Origin: Scatophagus argus
Taxonomy: Eukaryota > Chordata > Actinopteri > Scatophagidae
Length of the DNA: 64,000 nucleotides
Assembly: GCF_020382885.2 (NCBI RefSeq)
Contig: NC_058508.1
Span: 6,502,055-6,566,054, forward strand
Direction: 5' to 3'
Made by a program: the position numbers and the translations under genes. Position 1 is the first letter of the stretch. Each line of letters starts with the position of its first letter. Shown piece by piece: positions 1 through 12,839 of the stretch. Below the pieces are notes generated by a model. The model searched no databases, was not told the DNA's origin, and saw only the letters and a list, made by a program, of their open reading frames with translations.

Positions 1-3000
1 TAGCATGTTTATTGTGCTTTCCTCCCCTGTCCTCCAAGGGCCTATTTATAATAAGGCACATCCCCATGTCAAAATATCTGTCCCATGTTTTTTTCAGTAG
101 TTGCATCAGAGCGTTTAACCCTATATGTCATGATCAAAAATCGATTTTTTTTATTTAGTTTTATTTGGTTATTTAGTAAGTTTTTTATTTAGTTCGAGCC
201 CTTGCACTAATATACCGTGTGCTTTCTGCTCAAGTCCAAGCAACTGTTCATTTCATAATGTGACACAGCTCACCACATGAATAAATGGCACAGTCTGAAC
301 ATTGTAATCACGTTGTCTCTATATATTAAGGAAAATGTTAAGGAACTAATGATTAATGATTGCTTCTGTGGAAACACAAAATGAGAGATCATTCTAAAGG
401 TTTTGTTAGGAGTGCCTTCATTTTCATCCCAAAGTTTGCTCTGGTTGCTAGGTGGCTGCTAGGACATGGTATTGAGCTGAAGAGGAAAAGGCTTGGTTCT
501 TCCTGTGGCACGCCAACTGCTAGCAAGCTCTGCAGGAACCCAGTGAACCTTAAACTACAGTAGTAATTAGTAAAACAAATGTTATGCTATGATCATCAGA
601 TTAATAAGGTTTTAATAAGGATTAATTAAGGACATCCAGTATGATGGGCCTCGGTTGCCAATTGAACCCACGTGACCTGAATTTGACAGTGCACTGTTTA
701 AACGAGCACTCAAGAAAAGTTGACTAATAATGGCAAGTACTACTCAGGATGTGAAAATCTAGCTGGATTCCAATTCAAACCAAACCATTCCTGTGTCTGC
801 TGGTTTACATTAAATGCATTGGCAAAACACAGGATGGCTTTAATTGTGAGGCACTAACAGGAATAGCTATTCTGGAATAGCTCATCGAAACTTTAATTAC
901 AAAACAAGACACAATAATTTCAGGCATTTTTTTTAGTCCCTGAATCACTTTTTACACTGAAGGGAGTAATGGAACAAGAAGGAGCAGCTACAATGAGCTT
1001 TTACATGAAGAGTTGCAGGCAACATGGAATGAAACCAACTCCTGCTCCTGCTACTGCTGTTGTGTGGAAAACCACTTAGCCAATTGTTTGTTTAGCTGTG
1101 CTGTAAACAAATGCACCCATTGATATTGTGTTGTATTACAAAGTAACTGCTGGGTTACTACAGCCAAATGAGTATTGGTTGTAGTAATAAATCACACTTG
1201 CTGTTATGTCACTAAATCAACCAGGATGCCACCCAGTCTTCTGCTCAGTGCGACAGGTCCACTGTTTAGATATTTTCAGATCAGATCCTGCCACTCAACA
1301 TAAAGGCACTCCAGGGCTGTTGTACCTCACAGTGTAATGTCTCTGGACTCAGTGCTCTGAGGTCATTCCTTTCCACAGCTGTCTGCACAAGTGAGAACCA
1401 GATACAGTGTGTTATCTCTGACTCACTATCATGAGAAATTAAGCCTCACTGTCTGTGTAAATAAACTGCATGGCACATATTCGCACACATACACATGTGA
1501 GCTGTTCCATGTTGCCTGAGTTTACGTCACCCTCTCATGTTTTCCTGAGCAGAGAAGGGAGGAAACCGCCTGATGTATGTCTCACAGTTTGGCCAATCAT
1601 GAGAGGAAGGAAGTGACTTTCTACTGTTTGGTGTGAGCGGGTGAAGGAGTTGTGAACCATCTGCTCCACAGTAGCTCAAATGAGATGAGAAGAGGATGGG
1701 AACAGGCAGTCTGCTCTTTCTATAGGCCCACTCAGACTGGAAGAGTTATGGAAGTATGGCATGCTGCTTAATCTTTTGCCTTAGCTCTCTGTATGACCAG
1801 GAGACAATGTGTGTGTGTGTTGTGTTGCAATTGATGAATCCCCAGGTTTTTCCTTCTTTGAGCAGATGTGGAGCTCTGGGATATTTATAGTCATGCAGGG
1901 ACCAGTGTCTGTTCTCCCCTCCTCCGTCTATCCTCCTGGATATCCCCTCAAATCCAATAAGTGGTTCCTCATTCTCTCTCAGAGAAGAATTGGCCACTAG
2001 AGTATGTGAGATGGAGGCAGAGCACAGGAGGATGTAGAAATCCATTACGGAGCAGCAGAGACCGCTGGACAGGCTCACACAGGAGTTCTACGGAAAAATA
2101 AATATGAAACGGGATCCAGCATCTCCATTTCCTTTTCAGGGCGGGCTTATTATGTCTACACATTGTTTGTTTTAAAGTGTTCTGGAGATAAGTGGCGGTT
2201 AATGAAAAGAGGAGCGCGGTAATTAGCGGCTGACATTCCTGATGCATGGTGCATTGTATTAAGCAACAGTCACATTTAATTTACATGTTAAGTTAATACT
2301 GAAGGCTCCACAGTATTACAAATGTCCCAGAAACTGCACTAAAGGCACCTGCAGGCGTACTTCAAGCGTCATTTTAATAAGGGTGAAGTCTTTCTTCAAT
2401 CATAATCAATCCAGTTGTCAGCTGTCGCCTTTGTCTTCCAGTAAAAAGACCCCTGTGTCGACAGCACCGCGGGGAGGATGGTACCAGCCAAAGGAGCCTT
2501 AATGCTTTTTGGGGGGGGAGAGGGGGAAGTGGCACAGGGGGTAAGTCGGGTAAGTGACACTGAGGAAGAGTGTTGTGTGTGGGCGTACAACGATGCTGTC
2601 ACTGAGCAGGCTGTGTCGGGTGGCAGCACAGCAGGGGAGCTGGCTAGGGGTCTGAATCTGAGCTCCGGAGCGTGTCACTCCGCTGGCCCATTAATCATTC
2701 CCAGCCTGCCCTGCTGCAGCGCCTCAAAGGGGCTCGATGTGCACACACTAGGTGGTCCTGATGCCACCCTGGAAGCCCCAGCAGTCGGCTTCATGTAGGC
2801 AGACAGTGGACACAAAGAGCTGAGCATCCACACATACGCGCAGACATGTGCGTCTATTTCATCTCAGCTCAGCGAACAATAAGGCAACCCACGAACTAAC
2901 TAAAATAAACAAACAATTTGAACTGTCCCAGCCAATCAGGATCCACTTACTGCATCAAACAGAGTTGTCTGCTGTGTTTAACACACAAATTTAGATGAGG

Positions 3001-6000
3001 TCTACATAACAATATTGCAGTTTAGGTCACAGTTCACTCTAACACACAGTAGTGACTTGGGGCATAAGATCTGTATGTGATACAAAAAATATAATAATAT
3101 AAAATATATTCATATCTTTTAAGCTTTAAACTGGAGGTTGGAAAAAGTTTAGAGAGCATAATTTTCTGTATTTCAGCTCAAAAAATATAAAATAACCATT
3201 GAACCATTTCCCAAAATTAAGCCAGTAAAAATAATAATAAAAATAAATAAAAATAAAAAATAATTTAAAAAAATGCATTTACAACTCTTCCCTTCAAAAA
3301 CTTAGAAGTGAGTCTGAACTAAGTCTTAATAAAAGCTGTATAGGTGTATTAATGAAGGGAGGAGCAGTTAAGTTTGATGAAGCCATTTCCAAGAAAGTGT
3401 CTCTTACAGCTCATGGGGCCATATTTCAGATGAGAAACAATACTATGTGTACACCTCAGGAGGAGGGCCATGTGAATATAAAGTTGAAGATTAAGTGTTA
3501 AAACATGGCTCTTATATATCCCACAACTTTATTCACATTTTGGAGAATCTGCATCATTGAAGATCAGGCTGCTTTGGCCACTGGCAGTTCCCTTCAGCAG
3601 GCTGCTGTTCATATCTGATCGTACCTGAGTAATGCTCACATCCTGACACATGAATCAATGCTACTTGTAGTTCTTTGTATGAATAAAAATGACACAATAG
3701 CGGGATCAGCACACTCAGTGTTTCATGATGTGTGTGTGTTATCGCCCTTCAGACAAATGATAAACACAATAAACCCCCTGTATTCTGTATATGTTCTGTA
3801 CTGGTCAACGTTCATGCCATGATCCAGCAGCTCACGTGTGAAGGGTCCAAACATGAAATCAAAGCTAACGTATTCCTCTCAAAGCTTTCAGTCAAGTCTC
3901 CAAACTGCTGTCCGCAACATAGCAGAACAAGATTTTTCAGTGTGCACTTAAAAGCCTGAGTGAAAACCTTTCTGGCTCAAACCATCAAGCCTGTCTTGAA
4001 TTATGAGCTCAACAAAACAAAATCCTTAAAACATGCAGCCTTTACCCAGAGCACATTGGATTGTTTTTTGTTTTTTGATTTTTTTTTTTAGATCCCTCAC
4101 ACACATCCCTTTGAGAAACCTCTTGCTTGTGTTGCAAGAAAGATTGGAGATGACAGAATAAAGGCCAATTTCAGAAGTTTTGTTCTCCATTCCATAACCA
4201 TGACAGAGTTAAAGGTTGTCCCAAAGTGATGGCTGCTGTTATCGCTGTTAGCGTATGAACTAAATCACAGAAACGTAAGTGTTTGTTCTACTCGGCGCAG
4301 CTTTTTTTAAACGTGAGTTTAGTGTCAGGATGTCAATGCTTTACTGAACGATCTGTACACAAGAAACCCTGTCATGTTGTGTTTAAACTGCCTGTGTGCA
4401 TTTCATCCAGGCACCAAACACTCTGTCAAGGTTGTGGAAACTAAAAAAGTAAAAAGAAGAAGAGAAGTAGAGCAAAACATGAAGCAGTTTGAGCAAAGTT
4501 ATCATGAAAATCCATTTTGTGAGAGACATTATGAAAATTATCAGGAGTGTTGGAAAACAGAGAGACTTGTGTATGTTTTCTCTCTGGTGGCCTTAATTTG
4601 GGGTGAAGGTGTCTTTTGTTTTCCTACTCCAGATTTGAAAGTAAAAGAGACAGTTATAAAAGATGATTATATTCCCACAAACCAAGTTCAGCATGGCACA
4701 TTGGGCCCGGTTCAGTTTTATTAATAATGTTTTTTTATCAGAAAATAGGGTGATGAGAATAGCCACCATTTTGAGGTTAATTGTTGGCTTTGTGAACATT
4801 TTTGTTCCATTAAGATAATATTGTATAAATTAGAGTGCATTGACATAAATTGCTTTATGCTTTATCTGTTCATGAGGAAAAGAGAGAAACCAGTTCAGTA
4901 CAGTTGCATTACTTTTGACCAGCTGAGGGAGGATGTCGAGCTTTAGTTTAAATTAATCATTAATCATTTTTGTCTCTAAGTTTCTAAGGCGTTACACTGC
5001 CAGGCCAAGTCAAAGATACGGAACAATTCTCTCCCAAAGATGATATGAGTCGAGACAGACAATCTGTACATACTGAGAAAAGTAACGGGAATCTGGTGGA
5101 CACAAAAACAACAATAGATGAATGAATACAGGAGTTTGTTTTAGATTTAAATTGAATCTAAAATGCAAAATAATAAATAATAAATGCAAAATAAAGCTGA
5201 TGTGTAGTTTACTGTCTTAAACACTCAAGTGCATAAAACTGTAAGCAGAAACACAACAAAGTCCCGTTGCTGGCACATTTCTGTCTTTGTTAACATGAGA
5301 CAGCTCAGCCTGTCAACACACAGGCAAACTTTGAGTAATTTCACTGTGACTGATCTGCAGAATGGTTAATAACATGAATTTTGCCTCAGTCGCTCTGGGT
5401 GACATTAGTTTCTGTCACATTTTCCGCTAAATCCATCTCCAGTTTTCTGTTGCTGGTTTGCGTCCACGTCACCAGAAGAGGCTGTCACGTGAATCAGAAC
5501 GGATTCGGTTGCACTGATATTGATAAACACTCAAAGGAAAAAGCGCATCAGAAAAGCACATGAGTCCAATTAGACCTATTGTTGTTGTTGTTCTGCTCCT
5601 TTTTCTTCTTGCTCAATTTTCTCTGCTAAAATTATTCAAGCATCAAAAACCGTCATATCAAAACACACCAAAATCAGCAGGCTGGTTGCAAATTGCATCA
5701 TTTTCAGAGGCACATAAAGACACTCACTGACCAAGAGATGTTGCTGTAATAAACAGAAATGTTTGCAATTATCTAGAAAATCTTAACCTCTTAATTAAAA
5801 AAAATGCTATGAGTGAAATTAAATTCAAACTTTTCTTATTGTGAGTTTTGTCTCTTTTCTAGCAAATGAATGAAACTCAAAATACAAGTGGAGGGAGATG
5901 GAGAGTCTGTAACCATAACTATACTGAAAATATTGTTACAATGAATGAATACTGGAAATGCAACCAGATGAAGTGATGAACAAAACATCCACAAGGCCTA

Positions 6001-9000
6001 ACATCTGTGCTGGATTACTTACACAATATTATTAACACAATATCAGCATGTGATTTCATATCATAGTTGTCCTCAAAACTGGCATCCCCATTCTCAGTTC
6101 ATCTGCATCTTTGTTCCAGTGGTAACGCTCCAAAATAGGCAAAAACAATTAACATCTGCATCTCCTCATGTTTTCATTGAAATGCTGCGACACATATTCT
6201 TTGAATGCTAGATATCCCACGTGTCAAATGGTGTTCTGACACTTCATCAGCATCACTATGGCTATTATTTCTATTGATAAATTGCGGTTTCCTGTTATAT
6301 GTTCAACTTTTGGTCTTGTTCCGACTATTTGCACAGCACATCTGAAGGTTGTAACGTTCTTAAGGGTTGTTGAGGGGGAAATGTTACCCCTGTAATCACT
6401 AATGAGAATAGAGTAAAACACTTGCTGTCACATTTATTTCCTGTTTTTTTTTTCATTCAGAAAAAAGGTCCTTTCTGAAACTTTCACCACTACTGGATAT
6501 GGGGGAACTTGTGTCCGTCATGCTTAAATTCATTCCCACAGGATCAATTTCTCTTCGGCAACCAGAGGTCAAAGGTCGGAGGAGCTGATGAGAACTCAAT
6601 GCCTTGTACTTCAGTATAACACGTGCTTCTCTCATCACCAGCTCACCTTGTTTCTTTCTTCAAACAACGTCTTCACTATAACTACTGCAATGCTGTGAAT
6701 ATTGTTTTCGACACATTTCGTTCATAAACAGCCTGTTTTCATTACAGTATAACATGATATGTTAAGGAAATGTATTTAAACATGAGACCCACCAAAACAG
6801 AAATCAACAACACAAGAACAACCCCAGAAATAGCTGTGTCCCCTGGCTATGGTTGACTGGATTCATGTGAGAAATCAAAACCCTCAAATATGTCTCAGCT
6901 TACAAATTAAAGGCAAATGGCTGACTGTCCCTTTGCACTGGCACACAGTGATGTCCAGACAATGACAGGGAGAGAGACAGAGATAGAGAGAAGGAGCAAC
7001 AGGAGGAAAGAAGGAGGGAAATGAAGGAACCAAAATAACAGCGAACGAGCGAGACTGTGCAGCTTCTATTACAAGAATATCTATGACATCATGCTTTACA
7101 GAAATTCTTCTCTCCCGTCACATGGGTTGCTGCCATGGAGCCGTGCTGTGGAAATGAAACCCAGATGGTGAGCAGGCCTGGCCCGGCCCAACCTGGCAAC
7201 CCAGGGGGAGGCAGGCGGCACATTCACTGTCAGCAGAAACATCATCAGTGGTCCCCAGCAGCCGCATGGACAAAGACGGGTCAGTCAGCATCCCTAAAAG
7301 CGTCTGGTGATTCCAATAATCGGAGATAAACTAAACAGGAAATCTGATTTTAGATCAGGTGTTGTTGTGTAAATGTGGTGTCCTTGTCCTGTCGGTGTGT
7401 GTATCAGTGTTTCCTCACTCTCTGTGTGGCCGATGACCAGCGTCTGATGTGTCCAGTGGTTCACACCTGGCATAAGATTGTTGAGTAGCTCAACTCATTA
7501 AAAAGTAGACATTACAATTTGATTTATAAAATTTTATCCACATTACCGGGCCGCAGCACCGGAATAATCCAGGTGTATGAAAATGACTTAACAAGCGAGC
7601 AGAGACATTTATACAAGTAGCCCAAAGTAACAGGTGACTATCTGAAATAGCAAGCTCAAGGTAAAGGATAAATGGTTTACATTTTGAGCCCAACATAACA
7701 GATAAAAGCTGTGTCCCACTTCAACCACTTCAAACAGGCCTAAACATTGACTATTCAATTGTATAGAAATGTTAAATGTGCAATTTAAAATCATTTTGAC
7801 ATTTGGAACTTGGTGATGAAATGGTACTCGGGTTGTATTGATTTTAGCATACATATTCCTTCTTATGTGAACTCTCAAATCTCTTCCACTTTTTAGCATC
7901 AAATCTGCGGGTTCTTTAAAACTCTCAGTGTGTATTTATTTTCTGCAATCTATTTTTAGAGTTGCTGGAGAGAGTACCAGTATGTGCTGCACAGACTGGG
8001 AGCAGAGCCAGCAGGCGATTGATACAATCATATCCTAATTCAGCTACCTTGTGGGTGGCAAACATGCCGGCTCTTCCGCACAAAGATTTATGTATAGATT
8101 TAATAAAAAACCAATATAGTTTGAGCAGAGCACTAAATAAAATGCTCAAGATTCACAGATCTCTGGCCCACGAAACAGGATGGCAGTTTTCTGTCATATC
8201 AAATTCAACTACGGACAGATAAACACCTGTCGACCGTAACAGAAATGTAAAGGTTTCCACCAAAAGCACATCAAAGGTGTAAGGAAACAAGACCGACCGA
8301 ACCTCCAGCTGACTCTTAGCCATTATAAAGCAGAACACCGCATGGCAGGGTGACAGCAAAAGCAAAGCTGAAATTGAACAAATGTGCGAAATTACACATA
8401 TGAGTGACTAAGACTACCATTTTCAGCTTGCCTCAAAACCCATTTGGCAAGCAGAAGTTTCCCACAGTTCCCTTCACAGCCCATCAGTCAGGCCGGAGAG
8501 GAGCGGGGGCCTGACTGTCAGGGGTCAGTGCTACGCTGAACATGGAGAGAATATGAAGCAGCTGCCTCCTGGACAGGAGAGCCTGACGTGTCGCCATATG
8601 TGTGTGTGAGTGTGTGTTCATGTGCGTGTGTTTTTCAACCTTATTCATTCCTTTACATAAAGAATTATTGTGGGTTGTGGTCAAACATTACCATGCACGA
8701 ATGTGCTATATGTAGACCTTTAGATGTAAGTTTTACGCAGCAGCGGCTTTAGAAACTTTGGAGGGCGGACTTGTAAAATTTGTAAAACTAGACTCAAATT
8801 TACAGCTTTTGTTCTTGATAATTATAGTCTTCTTCATTGTTAATTACACTTCCTTAATAAAGAATTTCAAATAAAAATCCAACATTAAAGAATATCAGCT
8901 CCCAGCAGCCCAGCCCCTGGACATAGACATGTAATCCCCTCCCATCCACTCTGCATGGCTTTGTAGTCAGCTTGTGTCTCTTTGTGGTCGTTTGTGTCTT

Positions 9001-11202
9001 TCTGTGGTCCTTTTACATCTCTTTGTAGTCATTTTGCTTCCCCTTACGGTCATTTTGTGCCTCTTTGTAATAATTTTGCATCTCTTTGTGGTCATTTTAT
9101 GTCTCTTCGTGGTTGTTTGTGTATCTCTTTTTTGGCATTATGGGTCTCTTTACTAATTTCAGGCTCTCATTCTGGTCCAGGGGCTTCAGCTATCCAAGAT
9201 ACTATCAAGCCAACTTTTTAACTTGTGCCACTCCAGGCCACCTCTCTGGATGGCACAGCTCTGGTTTTATGGACAAATTTGTAAGTTGTGCACCTCCAGA
9301 TGATAGGAATGTGAAAGCTGCTGCCGTCAACATAAACACCTCTTGACAAAAGCACTGCGACCTTGCGTGCAAAGTCCTGGGAAACTGATTTTGTCTTACT
9401 GTGTTGAAGCCTTCTGCCAATGAAGGAAATCAACTACTATCCCATAACCACACCTCTCATTCTCTTCTCTCAATGACCGAATGCAGGGAGGAGAAATCCA
9501 GACAGATCATTAGCACCAGCCTCTCTGCATCCCCACTGCCAGACCATATGGACCCACTGTTCAATTGAAACAACTCCTCCCCTGGTCTTCCTCTTTTTTA
9601 CTTAGGTGTCAGGCCACTTTCCCCTTTGGAAGACATGCTCAGTCTGGCTTTTCTGTGGTTTTATCTGATGACAACACTCACACAAAAAGCGAGATGGTGA
9701 AAGAGGGGCCTCCCACTGACAGTGAGATGGATGCCACAAGTGACAACCTTTTGTTTTAGTAAAATGCACCGAGATGCTGGCTTTGCTGAGGCAAAAGGTG
9801 GAGGCCAAGGGGAACAACTTGTTCACTTGTTCCGTTTGGTTGAGCACACTATGGCAATGTCAGAACTTGTTACTTTTCCAGGTTTGTTTTGCTGTAGCTC
9901 GGGTGGGCTTGAGCTGTTGATATAAGCCCCCCACCCCCGACTCTGTTGAAAATAAGCATCACAGCAAATACACTCACTGCTAGAAAGAAAACTCAGATCT
10001 GGCTTCAAATTACCACAAGCTTTGTGCTCCTTTCTGAATAGTTTACTGGCTCAAAAGTAGCAGTTTATATTCTACGTGCCAAAAATGTCAATAAAACCGC
10101 CTTAATCACCCTTCTAATCTGTAATAGCACCTGCTTATGGAAACACAACACGCCCCTGCAGTCTATCTCAGCAGCTGCAATGTTTCCTTCCTATTTAAAC
10201 GCTACTACAGTTGGAAACACAGGTCAAAACGCAATTACGCATTCAGACAGGCGTACTTTGTTTGTCGAAATGACTTCCTGCCTTTTCTTTTCTCCTGGAT
10301 GTTGATAAAAATCAGGGATCAACAAAGTGCACACATTTGTTACAGAGCAAAATATGCAACCTCTGAAACATGGGAAGCAACACTTAAATTCTTTAATTTT
10401 ATCTTGGAAGAGAGTCACCATATTTAGTATGAACAATGTTTATTATCACTCACCTAAATTGTGTGCATTTATAAGACGTTAAACAAGTCGATATTTTTTT
10501 TTTATAAATATAATATTAATTTTCATTACAAAACTGAATCACTGAATCCAACAGTTTGATTGAACTATCTGCAGTTTATTTAGGATTAAACTGTAGTGAA
10601 AGTATTCACATGCAGAGAATGTAAATACATGTCTTTTTTTCCTGTGCTTGTATCAGCAGTGGTTTGATTTGTTTAGGACCTATAAAACACTGGAATAATA
10701 CCAGTAAGGAGACTGTTGAATTTTAGAATAAACTCATCAATTTTATCAGTTTTGTTTAAATGTTAAATTTACTGAATTCGTGTTTTGTTTTTCATACTCC
10801 GGAAGGTCCTCTCCTCTTTTAGCTCGTGGGATTTCAGCTCGAGGCCTTCTTCTCTCTCTCTCTGCCTTCACTGCGACTTATTTAGCCTCAACCAAATGAC
10901 TTATTATCTAATTATTATCTTATTATCTAATTATCTAAGGTCAAATCGGCACAGGTTAATTTGTGCGCGTAGCATGAACTTTCTGCATTTCATTCCCAGT
11001 AAGAAAAATAGTTCATATGAAATTCACATCAACGAATAAACATTAGGCTGGTGCGTCATTTTTGTGCGTAACGGCAAGGCAGAGCGATCACCAGAAATTT
11101 CTTATTTTAATGGCACATTTTAGATGAATGTAATAATATCAGTAAAACAAAAAAAAATCTAAAATAATTAAACAATGATGGACAAAAGCTCGGGTGACTT
11201 AC
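1..11202 (-). other. netrin-1-type gene, first coding intron (partial), no other gene seen
   Basis: This stretch lies downstream, on the minus strand, of the splice donor that closes the netrin coding exon, so it is the 5' part of a long intron whose acceptor is outside the window. I searched both strands for netrin laminin-EGF or NTR exons and found none. All reading frames here are short and have no recognisable domain. It contains a TTTGTGG-rich tandem repeat near 8.96-9.14 kb and ordinary AT-rich DNA. Long first introns are usual for netrin-1 genes (family knowledge). Confidence 0.7.
8960..9145 (+). repeat. tandem repeat, about 26-bp unit of the type CATCTCTTTGTGGTCATTTT
   Basis: Six to seven imperfect copies of a unit containing tctctttgtggtcatttt follow one another. 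This makes overlapping reading frames rich in Leu, Phe, Val and Cys that are not genes. The motif is a common teleost repeat. It lies within the netrin intron. Confidence 0.75.
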
Positions 11203-12217
11203 CCACACACTCGTTGGCTTCTCTGGCCGTGGCGCGCTGCCAAGGTCGGTCATAGTGGAAAGGTTTGCACCTGTCGCACTCTGGTCCCGCCGTGTTGTGT
11301 TTGCACTCACAAACCAGATTCCCTTCTCTGTCCTTGACGCATTTTGAAGCGTGTCCGTTGCACTTGCAGCGTCCTCCGACCTGCAGGTCCGACACGGCGT
11401 AAAAGTAAGAGTCTCGGGCAAGCTCCGAGTCGTCCTCGTTCTCGTCTCCGAAAGTGTGAAGCCGACTGAAGATCACCTTGATGTCGGTGGCCGTCACCCA
11501 GTCCTGCAACACTGGGGAATTGTCGAAGTCGTGCGCCGACGGTCTGCCGTCCAGGGTGCTGAAGGCGATGAGTCCACCTGTCAGAGGGTGCATGTCCGTG
11601 TGGGAGTCCGTGCAGATGGCTTCTTGTTCGTTCTGCTTGGTGATTGCCGCCTTGTTCTGCCTGTTGTACATTTTCTTGCACTGAGTGGAATAAAACTGAA
11701 ACGGTACCCACGATTTGCCGTAGTCCATGGACTTGTAGATTGCCATCGATTCGGGTCTGGGTGAGCAAAACTGCAGGCTCACGTAGGTGACCTCAAACTT
11801 TTTACCGAGCGACAATGTGAGGGTGACGTTCTGCGGGTACTGCACGTAGTTTTCAGACTGCCAGCAGGTGAGGTTGTGAGGGTTGTTGAGATCTGTTAAA
11901 TACGCAGGTGGATGGGACTTCTTGGGGTCCCCGGCGTCGCACGTGTGACAGTCCCTCGTCCTCTCCTCTCCCTTCTCGGTCACCACGCAGTACCTGGCGG
12001 CGGGGTTGCCACAGGTGCTGGATACGCGCACGTCCTTACCGAATGCGGAGTTGACGAAGTCGGGGATGCATCTCCGAGGGTTCCCGTTCTCATCATAGCA
12101 CGGGTCTGGAGGGGAAGACTGAGCAGCAAACATGCTGAGCCCGTATCCTCCAAAGACCCCCTTGGTCAGCGTAGAAACTGTCACCAAGGTGACCCAAACC
12201 TCCAAAATCTTTTGCAT
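11203..12217 (-). CDS. ntn1: Netrin-1-type axon guidance protein, first coding exon (partial gene)
   Basis: Netrins are secreted laminin-related cues that guide axons through DCC/neogenin and UNC5 receptors. This exon encodes about 338 residues. A signal peptide (about 1-23) is followed by a laminin N-terminal (domain VI) region beginning near the GLSMFA motif, with [20 protein letters not shown], and then the first laminin-EGF repeat ([10 protein letters not shown] onward). The exon ends after ANECV plus one base at a consensus donor (GTAAGT, reading from 11202), phase 1. To my knowledge this is the same place and phase as in mammalian NTN1. N-glycosylation sites are visible at NLT and NVT. 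The start at 12217 is the first in-frame ATG and gives a hydrophobic leader. A minus-strand acceptor (TTTCAG) ends at 12248, so 12218-12247 is likely 5'UTR spliced to an upstream non-coding exon. The other LE repeats and the NTR domain are not in the window. Assignment to netrin-1 rather than another short netrin rests on similarity through the domain VI core and is strong but not absolute. Confidence 0.93.
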
Positions 12218-12699
12218 TGTAATCCGTGCACCGCAGGGACTCTTGCGCTGAAATGTAATGGAGACAAAATCATCAGAATTAATAACACGAGAATGAATTG
12301 TGATAAAGACTAAAGCAAGTCGGGCGTAGAACAGTCACAATAAATGATGCTCTGAAAGATAGCCTTCATGGACATCATGTAACTCATACTAAATGTGAAT
12401 GAAATATTCTTACGAGGCAAAGAAAACTCCACCCAGGACACTATCAATAAACTGCTCTGTCAGAAAGTGTAGCACAACTCCAAAGAATTTGGAAAACAAG
12501 CTATCCCGTTTACGCACGAAAAACTACTGCCATACTACTTCAGTCTCTTCCCCCTCTTTGAAATCCCTAAATAAGAATAAGAAATGGCAAAAGCCCAGTT
12601 GGCTCTGAGTCTCCCTCTGCCTCTGTCTGTCCACTCAGTCACACCTCTGCCCACCTCTGTCTCTGTCTGTCCCATTCCCTCTCTGTTACAATAGAAAAA

Positions 12700-12839
12700 G
12701 GGTCCACTCATTGAGAGCAGAGGAGTCAGAGCCTTTTGAGTGTCTCTGTGGCGGGAGAGGGAGCGGCGACATCTTCCGGCGGATTATTTGCACTACATGT
12801 TAAAAAATGCATGGATTTGAGTGTCTGTTACGCAGCCAG
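12700..12839 (+). promoter_or_regulatory. candidate non-coding first exon / divergent promoter between the netrin and HMG-box genes
   Basis: This stretch is locally GC-richer (gcgggagagggagcggcg, ttccggcgg) than its surroundings. It ends in a textbook plus-strand donor, CAG|GTAAGA, at 12839/12840. It could be a 5' non-coding exon of the plus-strand HMG-box gene whose ATG is at 15104, with acceptor candidates ending in CAACAG and CACAG just upstream of that ATG. It could also be a divergent non-coding transcript from the netrin promoter. A short frame beginning ATGCATGGATTT is open into the donor but shows no known motif. This is inference from splice signals and composition only. Confidence 0.3.

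Noticed and set aside
2478-2798. 106-codon Gly/Ser-rich frame
   Set aside because: GC-rich local stretch in the netrin intron, no homology recognised and an antisense frame equally open.
4374-4724. 116-codon frame with Lys/Glu-rich start
   Set aside because: No domain, no codon-use contrast, lies in the netrin intron. Chance frame.
11307-11768. Overlapping open frames on both strands within the netrin exon
   Set aside because: Out-of-frame shadows of a GC-rich, strongly conserved netrin coding exon.
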